From positions 61,256 through 125,255 of the forward strand of contig NZ_CAJYVQ010000014.1 of assembly GCF_913778665.1 (NCBI RefSeq): a DNA stretch of 64,000 bases, in the 5' to 3' direction. The DNA is from an uncultured Stenotrophomonas sp. GTDB taxonomy: Bacteria; Pseudomonadota; Gammaproteobacteria; Xanthomonadales; Xanthomonadaceae. The translations under genes and the position numbers were made by a program. Below the pieces are notes generated by a model, which was given only the letters and a program-made list of their open reading frames with translations, was not told where the DNA came from and did not search any database. This document shows positions 9,154 through 16,174 of this stretch, in pieces; the stretch's first letter is position 1, and each line of letters begins with the position of its first letter.

Positions 9154-9318
9154 TTACTTGATCTTGCCTTCCTTGTACAGGACGTGCTTGCGCACGACCG
9201 GATCGTACTTCAGGAATTCCATCTTCCCCGGGGTGTTCTTCTTGTTCTTGTCGGTCGTGTAGAAGTGGCCGGTACCGGCCGAGGAAATCATACGGACCTT
9301 ATCGCGCTTGCCTGCCAT
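9154..9318 (-). CDS. rpmG: 50S ribosomal protein L33
   Basis: The product has 54 aa and begins MAGKRDKVRMISSAGTGHFY, with NKKNTPGKMEFLKYDP in the middle. This matches the zinc-free form of L33, since no CxxC pairs are present. It sits near the ribosomal E site. It lies 13 bp behind rpmB, in the rpmB-rpmG order usual for proteobacteria, and ends in a strong terminator. It is too short to appear in many automatic gene lists. Confidence 0.97.
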   Translation of the reverse strand: MAGKRDKVRMISSAGTGHFYTTDKNKKNTPGKMEFLKYDPVVRKHVLYKEGKIK

Positions 9319-9331
9319 GATGCTTTACTCC

Positions 9332-9568
9332 TCAGACCTTTTCGCCGCGCGCACGCAGCTCAGCCAGAACGGAATCGATGCCGTTCTTGTCGATGGTGCG
9401 CAGTGCATGCGCGGAAACACGAAGCTTGACCCAGCGGTTCTCGCTGGCCACCCAGAAACGGCGCTCGTGCAGATTCGGCAGGAAACGACGACGGGTCTTG
9501 TTGTTGGCGTGCGAGACGTTGTTACCCGTCTGCACTCGCTTGCCGGAAACCTGGCATACGCGGGACAT
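9332..9568 (-). CDS. rpmB: 50S ribosomal protein L28
   Basis: The product has 78 aa: MSRVCQVSGKRVQTGNNVSH, then NKTRRRFLPNLHERRFW and VKLRVSAHALRTIDKNGID. It is a standard L28 of the proteobacterial type, with only one Cys in the N-terminal region. GAGGTG precedes the ATG. A promoter with a 17-bp spacer lies about 170 bp upstream, so the mRNA probably has a long leader of about 160 nt. rpmG follows in the same operon. Confidence 0.97.
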   Translation of the reverse strand: MSRVCQVSGKRVQTGNNVSHANNKTRRRFLPNLHERRFWVASENRWVKLRVSAHALRTIDKNGIDSVLAELRARGEKV

Positions 9569-9735
9569 TGCGCACCTCGATAGTAGTAGTTGTCAGCCCG
9601 TAGCCCGGGAGACGGCGGCCTCGATGGTTGCCCACCACACGTCAAGAGAATCAAAGGTTTACGCTGGCGTTGGGCGGCCGGGGACGTGCTCCCGGGGGCG
9701 CCGCCCGGTAGAAAACCGGACACAGCGAGCCGCGC

Positions 9736-9764
9736 ATTATGCAGGGGTTCAAGCACTTGCGCAA
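9736..9764 (-). promoter_or_regulatory. Putative sigma-70 promoter of rpmB-rpmG
   Basis: Minus strand: -35 TTGCGC (9759-9764), 17-nt spacer, -10 CATAAT (9736-9741). Transcription from it would give a leader of about 160 nt before rpmB. The rest of the 281-bp spacer between rpmB and the glycosyltransferase gene holds no gene that I can support. Confidence 0.5.
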
Positions 9765-9849
9765 GTTGTCCACAGGGTGCTGGCTGAACCGGCCCCGCGG
9801 CGTTCACGGCCTGGCTGGCCATACTGGCGCCCCTGCCCGAGAACCGCCC

Positions 9850-11064
9850 ATGCGCCTGCTGGCCCTGACCTATGGAACCGAAGGCGACACCCGCCCGCTG
9901 GTGATGCTGTGCCACGGGCTGCGCCAGGCCGGCCACGAGGTGATGCTGTTGGCCGAGCAGGGCACGCTGCAGACCGCCCGCGACCTGGGCGTGCCGCACG
10001 CCGCGCTGGACGGCGACATCCACGATGAAGTGGTGGCGCTGGTGGCACGCGGCAACCATCTGGCCGCCGCCTCGCGTGGGTTGGCGAGGATGGCCGGCCG
10101 CCACGTGCCGGCCTGGATGGCACAGGCCGATGCCGCCACTGCCGGCTGCGACGCGGTGCTGGCCGGCGGGCTGGCTGCGCTGGTGGGCCTGAGCGTGGCC
10201 GAGCACCACGGGCTGCCGGCGATCGGCACCGGCATGATTCCGCTGACCCCGACGCGCGCATTCGCCTCGCCCTTCCTGCCGCCGGTGCCGCTGCCGGGCG
10301 TCCTGCGCCGGGCCAGCTACGGCCTGGTGAACCAGGCGGTCTGGCGCACCTTCCGCAGGCCGATCAACGCCGCCCGCGCAGCACGGGGGCAACCGCCGCG
10401 CCGCACGCTGTGGAGCGGCCTGCCGATGCTGTACGGCATCTCCCCGCAGCTGCTGCCACCGCCAGCGGACTGGCCCGCCGACCACGTGGCGTGCGGGCAA
10501 TGGCGTATGCCGGAGCAGCCGTGGTCGCCGCCGCCGGACCTGCAGGCCTTCCTCGATGCCGGCCCGCCCCCGGTCTACCTCGGCTTCGGCAGCATGACCG
10601 GCTTCGACCGCGAGCGTGTGCTGCCAGCATTGCTGCAGGCGCTGGCACCGCGCCGGGTGCTGCTGTTTCCCGGCTGGGCCGGGCTGCCGCCGGGTGCGCT
10701 GCCAGCAGAGGCGTTCGTGGTCGGCCCGACCCCGCACGAGGCGCTGTTCCCGCGCTGCGCGCTGGCCATCCACCATGGTGGCAGCGGCACCACCCATTCG
10801 GCCTGCCGCGCCGGCATTCCCTCGCTGGTGATGCCATTCGCCGCCGATCAGTTCTTCTGGGCCGATCGTCTGTATCGGTTGGGCGTGGCACCGGCACCGT
10901 TGTCACCGAAGCGACTGGATGCAGCAACGCTGGCTGCAGCCATCCGCTTCAGTGAAACCGACGCAACACGCGCACGCGCGTCGGCCCTGGGCATGGCAAT
11001 GAGCGATGAAGACGGGGTGGCAGGTGGCGTGGCAATGATCGAGCGCTGGTTGCGGCCGGTGTAA
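9850..11064 (+). CDS. GT1-type UDP-sugar glycosyltransferase
   Basis: The product has 404 aa with a GT-B fold related to MurG and to sterol/macrolide glucosyltransferases. The N-terminus MRLLALTYGTEGDTRPLVML is the typical acceptor-domain opening (GTxGDxxP). The C-terminal half has GFGSMTGF and the donor-binding HHGGSGTTHSACRAGIP..PFAADQFFWADR, the usual UDP-sugar motif. The acceptor is unknown and could be a lipid or polyketide-like molecule. The start at 9850 is chosen from the family N-terminus; an in-frame ATG at 9739 would add a Cys/Arg-rich tail that does not fit. The convergent neighbour is a DnaQ-like exonuclease gene. Confidence 0.88.
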   Translation: MRLLALTYGTEGDTRPLVMLCHGLRQAGHEVMLLAEQGTLQTARDLGVPHAALDGDIHDEVVALVARGNHLAAASRGLARMAGRHVPAWMAQADAATAGCDAVLAGGLAALVGLSVAEHHGLPAIGTGMIPLTPTRAFASPFLPPVPLPGVLRRASYGLVNQAVWRTFRRPINAARAARGQPPRRTLWSGLPMLYGISPQLLPPPADWPADHVACGQWRMPEQPWSPPPDLQAFLDAGPPPVYLGFGSMTGFDRERVLPALLQALAPRRVLLFPGWAGLPPGALPAEAFVVGPTPHEALFPRCALAIHHGGSGTTHSACRAGIPSLVMPFAADQFFWADRLYRLGVAPAPLSPKRLDAATLAAAIRFSETDATRARASALGMAMSDEDGVAGGVAMIERWLRPV

Positions 11065-11077
11065 CGGCGGCCAGGCC

Positions 11078-11587
11078 TCAGCGCAGGTGCGGAATCACCT
11101 GCGCCAGCAGATGGGCATCCTTCAACGCGCCATGCAGGCCGCGCCGGCTGGTAATGCACAGGCGCTGCAGCACATCGTCCAGCTTGTTGCCCTGGCCGGG
11201 CCAGCGTCCCCGTGCAAGCTTCAGGCTGCAGGTGATGCGGCAGTGCTGGGCCAGCGTGCCGGGGATGCCGGACAGACGGAGCTCGTTGTCCAGGAAGCCC
11301 ACATCGAAGGTGGCGTTGTGCGCGATCATCTCGCTGCCGCGCAGGAAGTCCAGCAGTTCGGCGGCCTTGCTGGAGAACAGCGGCTTGCCCACCAGCATCG
11401 CATCGCTGATGCCGTGCACGCGCTGTGCGCCCCAGTCGACCCTGCGCTGCGGCTGCAGGTAGGTGTGGAACTGGCGGCCGGTGAGCTGGCCATCGATCAG
11501 TTCGACGGCACCGATTTCGATCACACGGTGCCCCAGGCGGTGGGAGATGCCGGTGGTTTCGGTATCCAGTGCGACGATGCGACTCAT
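11078..11587 (-). CDS. DnaQ-like 3'-5' exonuclease
   Basis: The product has 169 aa with a DEDDh exonuclease fold: ExoI ALDTETTG (residues 6-13), ExoII HNATFDVGFLDNE (about 95-107) and ExoIII with HGALKDAH near 152-159. This is the catalytic domain of DNA polymerase III epsilon. The product ends shortly after ExoIII and has no polymerase-binding tail, so it may be either a short epsilon subunit or an accessory exonuclease. Replicative dnaQ in related genomes lies beside rnhA, which is absent here, so I do not assign the gene symbol. It stands alone between convergent and codirectional genes. Confidence 0.85.
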   Translation of the reverse strand: MSRIVALDTETTGISHRLGHRVIEIGAVELIDGQLTGRQFHTYLQPQRRVDWGAQRVHGISDAMLVGKPLFSSKAAELLDFLRGSEMIAHNATFDVGFLDNELRLSGIPGTLAQHCRITCSLKLARGRWPGQGNKLDDVLQRLCITSRRGLHGALKDAHLLAQVIPHLR

Positions 11588-11652
11588 GCGTGGCGATGTG
11601 TCCTGTTACGTGCTCTGGTGATTTTCGCATGCCTGCAGCGGGAAGCCCCCAC

Positions 11653-11740
11653 TGTAGATCCGAGCCCATGCTCGGGTCACGCGCGAAGCGCGGGCCTTGA
11701 GCGTTGCAGCCAGAAGCAGCCGAGCGTGGGCCCGGCTCTA
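11653..11740. repeat. SMAG-type REP dimer
   Basis: Left copy TGTAGATCCGAGCCCATG.. at 11653-11678 and an inverted right copy at 11716-11740 ending CCCGGCTCTA. Between them is another short dyad (CGCGCGAAGCGCG). The stretch fills the spacer between the exonuclease and LysR genes. Confidence 0.85.
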
Positions 11741-11755
11741 TGGGTGCGCGCGCAC

Positions 11756-12649
11756 TCATCCCAGCGCTTCCACCACCCATTCGATGAACACCCGCAGGCG
11801 CTGGCTCATGTGCCGGTTCGGTGGGAACATCACGTGCATCGGCATCGGCGGCAGCTGCCAGTCCTCCAGTACCGGCAACAGCTCGCCACGTGCTACATGC
11901 AGTTCGGCCATGTAGATGGGTAGCGCCACCACGCCCAGACCTGCCAGCGCCGCCGCCAGATAGGCGTTGCCGTCGTCAAAACCGACCGTATAGCGGCCCT
12001 GCACCTCAACGCGCTCATCGCCGCGCTGCGCGCTGAACACGCGTGCGCGGCCACTGCGCGGGCTGAGGAAGCCAACCATGTGGTGATCGGGCCCTTCCAG
12101 CGCGCGCGGATTGGTCGGCAGGCCGAAACGCTGCACATAGCCGGGGCTGGCGTGGAAGCCGATCGGCAGCGCAGCCAGCGGCCGCGCCACCAGCGCCGGA
12201 TCGGCCGGGATGCCACCACGGATCACGCAGTCGACGTTGTCGGCGATGACATCGACCTCGCGGTCGCTGACGCCGATGTCGAGCTGGATTTCCGGGTAGC
12301 GCGCCTGGAACGCCGGCAGCGCCGGCACCAGCCGCAACCGCGCGTACGGCCCGGGCACATCCACGCGCAGGCGTCCGCGCGGCTGGGCAGCCGCATCACC
12401 CAGCCCGGCTTCCACCTCGTCCAGCTCGGCCAGCAGCCGGGCGATGCGCGGGTAATAGGCCGCACCGTCGGCGGTGACGCTGACCCTCCGCGTGGTGCGG
12501 TTGAGCAGGCGCAGCCGCAGGTGCACCTCCAGCTGCTGCACCAGCTGGGTGACCTTGGTGCGGCTGATCTGCAGGGTGTGCGCAGCGCGGGTGAAGCTGC
12601 CCGTTTCCACCACCCGGGCAAAGGCCCGCATCGCCTCGAAACGGTCCAT
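11756..12649 (-). CDS. LysR-family transcriptional regulator
   Basis: The product has 297 aa. The N-terminal winged helix-turn-helix reads MDRFEAMRAFARVVETGSFT..AAHTLQISRTKVTQLVQQLE, followed by the LysR effector domain (about 90-290). The start at 12649 follows the family N-terminus. It is divergent from a RidA-family gene 108 bp away, and LysR proteins often control such a divergent partner. A dyad ATTG-N11-CAAT lies 12 bp upstream of its ATG and is a candidate binding site. The inducer is unknown. The effector domain resembles the CrgA/DsdC-unlike broad group, so I make no substrate call. Confidence 0.93.
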   Translation of the reverse strand: MDRFEAMRAFARVVETGSFTRAAHTLQISRTKVTQLVQQLEVHLRLRLLNRTTRRVSVTADGAAYYPRIARLLAELDEVEAGLGDAAAQPRGRLRVDVPGPYARLRLVPALPAFQARYPEIQLDIGVSDREVDVIADNVDCVIRGGIPADPALVARPLAALPIGFHASPGYVQRFGLPTNPRALEGPDHHMVGFLSPRSGRARVFSAQRGDERVEVQGRYTVGFDDGNAYLAAALAGLGVVALPIYMAELHVARGELLPVLEDWQLPPMPMHVMFPPNRHMSQRLRVFIEWVVEALG

Positions 12650-12660
12650 GGCCGGCCATG

Positions 12661-12679
12661 ATTGTTTGGGATTGGCAAT
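12661..12679. promoter_or_regulatory. Candidate LysR operator
   Basis: ATTG (12661-12664) and CAAT (12676-12679) form a dyad with 11 nt between. A shorter nested dyad ATTG-G-CAAT shares the right arm. It lies between the divergent LysR and RidA genes, close to the regulator start, where LysR proteins usually bind. Confidence 0.4.
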
Positions 12680-12757
12680 CAATTTAGGCCGATCATCGCG
12701 GTTTATCCAGACAGCGCTGACAGGGAGGATGGCGTTCTCTCCCACGAGATCTTCCCC

Positions 12758-13147
12758 ATGTCACAGCGTGATGTCGTTTTCCCCGCCGGGCGGCAGGCCC
12801 TCTACGAGCGCAACCGCTATTCGCCGGCGATCCGATCCAACGGTTTCCTGTTCGTTTCCGGCCAGGTCGGCAGCCGCGAGGATGGCTCGCCCGAGCCGGA
12901 CTTCGAAACCCAGGTGCGCCGCGCCTTCGACAACCTCAACGCGGTGCTGGCCGCCGCCGGCTGCACGTTCGACGATGTGGTCGACGTGACCGTGTTCCTG
13001 GTCGATCCGGAGAAGAACTTCGAGAAGGCCTGGGCGATCGTGCCCGAGTACTGGGGCGAAGCGCCGCACCCGACCCTGACCGGCATCGGCGTGACCTGGC
13101 TGTACGGGTTCCAGTTCGAGATCAAGGTCATCGCCAAGCTGCCGTGA
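12758..13147 (+). CDS. RidA-family protein (YjgF/YER057c/UK114)
   Basis: The product has 129 aa. RidA proteins form trimers and hydrolyse reactive enamine/imine intermediates or act on related compounds. The conserved parts are visible: SNGFLFVSGQVG near residue 28, FETQVRRAFDNLNAVLAAAG, and DVVDVTVFLVD. The segment HPTLTGIGVTWLYGFQFEIKVIA replaces the canonical C-terminal block with the Arg (RxxV) of true RidA. It may therefore belong to a RidA subgroup without imine deaminase activity. It is divergent from the LysR regulator, which probably controls it. Confidence 0.88.
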   Translation: MSQRDVVFPAGRQALYERNRYSPAIRSNGFLFVSGQVGSREDGSPEPDFETQVRRAFDNLNAVLAAAGCTFDDVVDVTVFLVDPEKNFEKAWAIVPEYWGEAPHPTLTGIGVTWLYGFQFEIKVIAKLP

Positions 13148-13151
13148 GCCG

Positions 13152-13176
13152 GGTAGTGCGGGCCGCTGGCCGGCAA
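13152..13176. repeat. SMAG-type REP, GCCGGCC subtype
   Basis: GGTAGTGCGGGCCGCTGGCCGGCA, with the GTAG end followed by a GC-rich stem. It directly follows the RidA stop. Confidence 0.8.
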
Positions 13177-13182
13177 TGTGAT

Positions 13183-13220
13183 GGGGTCAGAGCCCTTTCC
13201 AGAGAAAAGGAATCCGACCC
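13183..13220. repeat. Second palindrome family (degenerate copy)
   Basis: GGGGTCAGAGCCCTTTCC and GGAATCCGACCC flank AGAGAAAA. It has the TTTCC..GGAA core of this family, with mismatches in the stem. Confidence 0.7.
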
Positions 13221-13313
13221 GCGCCCGGCCCACCTGAACGGGAGATTCCGACGTATTCCCGAAGCGGCCATTGATATTGTATCCGGCGAAAACCGCTTGC
13301 TAGCCTCCCCTTC

Positions 13314-13652
13314 ATGCGCTGGATCTCCCGCCACCTTCGTTCGACCCTGCTGATGCTGCTGATGGTGGCATTCGTGGTCGTGCCGGTGGCCGACGTGCTG
13401 GCCTGCGCGGTTGAACCGCACGACACCACTGCGGTGCACGTGGAAAGCAACGCCAATGATGCCGACGGTGACAGTGACGGCAAGCACACCGGTGCCTGCA
13501 GCCACAACCACTGCCACCACTCCAGCCTGAGCCTGCCGGCCAGCACTCTCGCCGCCTTCGGTGCGCCGCTGCCGGCGCGCTGGATGAATGCCGGCGACGC
13601 GGCGACCTATGCGGTCGCCCAGGATGAATTGACGCGTCCCCCCCGGGCGTGA
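13314..13652 (+). CDS. Small periplasmic His/Cys-rich protein upstream of the czc operon
   Basis: The product has 112 aa. An N-terminal hydrophobic segment (about 10-30, LLMLLMVAFVVVPVADVLA) ends in an Ala-type signal cleavage site. The mature part is rich in His, Cys and Asp (residues 70-90, HTGACSHNHCHH), which suggests divalent-metal binding in the periplasm. The gene lies 56 bp ahead of czcC and reads in the same direction, so it is probably part of the metal-efflux operon, as a metal sensor or chaperone. No assigned family; no good Shine-Dalgarno precedes the ATG at 13314. Confidence 0.75.
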   Translation: MRWISRHLRSTLLMLLMVAFVVVPVADVLACAVEPHDTTAVHVESNANDADGDSDGKHTGACSHNHCHHSSLSLPASTLAAFGAPLPARWMNAGDAATYAVAQDELTRPPRA

Positions 13653-13708
13653 GTTGAGCGCGTCCCGCGATTGCGGGCTCCCGTTTCACTCACAACCGGA
13701 ATCCCCCT

Positions 13709-14962
13709 ATGTCGATCCTGACACCTCGGTCGCTGCGTGCGGCCGGGCGGGTCGTCGCCGTGTTGCTGGGCCTGGCCCCGGCGGCAGCGGTGATGGCGCA
13801 AGCCGCCCCTTCCTATGACACCCTGCTTGAACGCCTGGACCAGCTGCCCGGCACCCGCGTCGGTGCGGCGCTGGCCGAGGCCGCCGATGCGCGCGCCGAC
13901 CAGGCCCGCGCACTACCCAACCCTTCCCTGTCCTGGTCGGCCGAGAACGCCCGGGGCACCGGCTCCTATGGCGGCATGGGCAAGGCCGACAGCGTGCTTA
14001 CCCTGTCCCAGCCATTGGAGGTCTGGGGCCAGCGCGGCGCGCGCGTTCGTGCCGCCCGGGCCGAGGCACAAGCCGCTGCCCTGCGTGGTTCGCAGAGCCG
14101 CAGTGATGTCGCCAGCCAACTGGCGGCCGTCTATGCACAGGCGGAAAGTGCATTGCGTCGTTACGCCCTTGCCGGCGAAGCGCTGACCCTGACCCGCGAT
14201 GATGCGGCTGCCGTCAATGCGATGGTCAAGCAGGGCCGCGAACCGCAGCTGCGCGCCGTGCAGGCACAAAGCGAAGTGGCCAATGCCACGGCGTCGCTGG
14301 ATGAAGCGCAGGCCTTCCGCGATGCCGCACTGGCGCGTCTTGCCGGTATCGCGCTGCTGGATGCACCGGTGCAGTCGATCGACAGCAGCCTGCTCGACCG
14401 CGCGCCACCGCTGCCGCGCGGTGCCGCCAATACCACGCTGGCGATGCGCATCGCCGAAGCCGAGGCTGATGTGGCCAGCAAGCTGGTCGACGTGGAGCGC
14501 AAGCGCGCCCTGCCCGACCTCAGCGTCACTGCCGCGCAGACCCGCTTCCGCGAAGGCGGCGAGCGTGCCTACAACCTCGGGGTCAGCCTCAGCATCCCGC
14601 TGTTCGACCGCAACCGCGGTGGCGTTCGCGCCGCCAATGCCGACCAGCGCGCGGCCGAAGCGCGCCTGGACCAGCAGCGCCGCGAAAGCGAGGCCGAGCG
14701 CCTGTCCGCCGTGGCCGGGCTGAAGGCGGCCGGCAGCCGTACCCGTGCCGCCGATGAAAGCGTGGTCGCCGCCGAAGAGGCGTATCGCCTTGCACGCATC
14801 GGCTTCGACGCCGGACGCATCTCGCAGCTGGAACTTCGCAGCACGCGCAGCGCACTCATCGCCGCCCGCGGCACCGCCGTGGATGCGCGCCTGTCGCGCG
14901 TCGCCGCGGAAATCGATCTTGCCCGCCTGGAAGGGCGCGCACCCTTTGTGGAGGCCCCATGA
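13709..14962 (+). CDS. czcC: TolC-family outer-membrane channel of a metal efflux system (CzcC-like)
   Basis: The product has 417 aa with a signal peptide ending near AVMAQA. It consists of two outer-membrane-efflux repeats with long coiled-coil helices, for example ARADQARALPNPSLSW, ARVRAARAEAQAAALRG and RLARIGFDAGRISQLEL (the latter being the typical C-terminal repeat). It would form the outer-membrane exit duct of the CzcCBA pump. It is the first gene of the RND operon and overlaps czcB by 4 nt (ATGA), showing translational coupling. Confidence 0.88.
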   Translation: MSILTPRSLRAAGRVVAVLLGLAPAAAVMAQAAPSYDTLLERLDQLPGTRVGAALAEAADARADQARALPNPSLSWSAENARGTGSYGGMGKADSVLTLSQPLEVWGQRGARVRAARAEAQAAALRGSQSRSDVASQLAAVYAQAESALRRYALAGEALTLTRDDAAAVNAMVKQGREPQLRAVQAQSEVANATASLDEAQAFRDAALARLAGIALLDAPVQSIDSSLLDRAPPLPRGAANTTLAMRIAEAEADVASKLVDVERKRALPDLSVTAAQTRFREGGERAYNLGVSLSIPLFDRNRGGVRAANADQRAAEARLDQQRRESEAERLSAVAGLKAAGSRTRAADESVVAAEEAYRLARIGFDAGRISQLELRSTRSALIAARGTAVDARLSRVAAEIDLARLEGRAPFVEAP

Positions 14963-16164
14963 CTCTCTCCCGTACTTTCCCGCTGATCGGCGGCGTGCTG
15001 CTGGCCGTGCTGCTGGCCGGCTGCGCTGGCAATGCGCAGACGCCTGCAGATGAGCAGCCCGCTGCGGCCAAGGCCGGCACCGACGATGGCCATGGCCACG
15101 CCGCCGACAGCAAGGAGGCCAAGGCAGAAACCGCCAAGGCGCCGGCAGACGCCGATGAAGGCGTGGTGCAGCTGACCCCGGAGCAGATCAAGGCGTCCGG
15201 TATCGAAGTGGTCGCCGTCGGTCGTGGCGGCGGCGGTTCAACCCGCCTCGCAGGCCGGGTCGAGCCCTCGGTCGGTGCACGTGCCTCGGTGGCTTCGACC
15301 GTAACCGGCCGCGTCGAACGCGTGCTGGTTGCACCGGGCACCGTGGTGAAACAGAACCAGGCACTGGCCATCGTGGTCAGCGGCGAGGCGGCGGTGTTCC
15401 GCGCCAATGCGCTGGCCGCATCCGCCGACGCCGAGGCCGCACGCCTGGCCTATGGCCGCGACAAGGCGCTGGTCGACCAGGGCGTGGTCGCGCGCCAGGA
15501 GATGGAAGCTTCGCGCGCCCGCTCGCTGGCGGCACAGGCCCAAGCCGCGGCAGCGCAGGCGCAGGCCGCCGCCAACGGTGCGCCCGATGCCAATGGCCGC
15601 GTGCGCATCACCAGCCCGGTGGCCGGCATCGTCGGCAACGTGCAGGTCACCCCGGGTGGCGTGGTCGCCGCCGGCAGCGCCGTGGCCGACGTCGCCGATC
15701 CGGCGATGAACGAGCTGGTGTTCACCGCACCGCCGGCGCTGGCCGCGCAGGTCACGCCGGGCATGAAGCTGGAAGTGAGTGTGCCGGGTGGCAGCTTCAC
15801 CGCCACCGTCACCGGCTCGGCTGCGGATGTGCGTCAACAGGGCGGCGTCGCAGTGATCCGTGCCACGCCGGTGGACGCCTCGCTGCCGCCCGCCGGTTCG
15901 CCGGTGTCGGCGGTGGTGGTCACCGAAGGCCAGGACGGTTCGCTCAGCGTGCCCGCCGATGCGGTGCAGAACGTTGATGGCGGCAGCGCGGTGTTCGTCG
16001 CCGTCGAAGGCGGCTTCAAGGCACAGCCGGTACTGGCCGGGCGTCGCGCCGGCGACCGCATCGAGATCCTCGGTGGGCTGACCGGCAGCGAGCGCATCGT
16101 CGGTGCCAACGCCTTCCTGCTCAAGGCCGAACTGGCCAAGGGCGAAGCCGAGCACGGCCACTGA
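14959..16164 (+). CDS. czcB: RND periplasmic adaptor of a metal efflux system (CzcB-like)
   Basis: The product has 401 aa and a lipobox (LLAGCAG) near residue 20, so it is a probable inner-membrane-anchored lipoprotein adaptor. The next 40 residues are Ala/Asp/His-rich (DDGHGHAADS), which may bind metal. The HlyD-like barrel-sandwich domain is visible as TVTGRVERVLVAPGTVVKQNQ and SPVAGIVGNVQVTPGGVV. It bridges CzcA and CzcC. The start overlaps the czcC stop (ATGA), and czcA follows after 10 bp. Confidence 0.9.
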   Translation: MTLSRTFPLIGGVLLAVLLAGCAGNAQTPADEQPAAAKAGTDDGHGHAADSKEAKAETAKAPADADEGVVQLTPEQIKASGIEVVAVGRGGGGSTRLAGRVEPSVGARASVASTVTGRVERVLVAPGTVVKQNQALAIVVSGEAAVFRANALAASADAEAARLAYGRDKALVDQGVVARQEMEASRARSLAAQAQAAAAQAQAAANGAPDANGRVRITSPVAGIVGNVQVTPGGVVAAGSAVADVADPAMNELVFTAPPALAAQVTPGMKLEVSVPGGSFTATVTGSAADVRQQGGVAVIRATPVDASLPPAGSPVSAVVVTEGQDGSLSVPADAVQNVDGGSAVFVAVEGGFKAQPVLAGRRAGDRIEILGGLTGSERIVGANAFLLKAELAKGEAEHGH

Positions 16165-16174
16165 GGAGGCGACC

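Noticed and set aside
9739..9849. N-terminal extension of the glycosyltransferase to an ATG at 9739
   Set aside because: The added residues (MQGFKHLRKLSTGCW..) do not fit the family, whose N-terminus is the Met at 9850.
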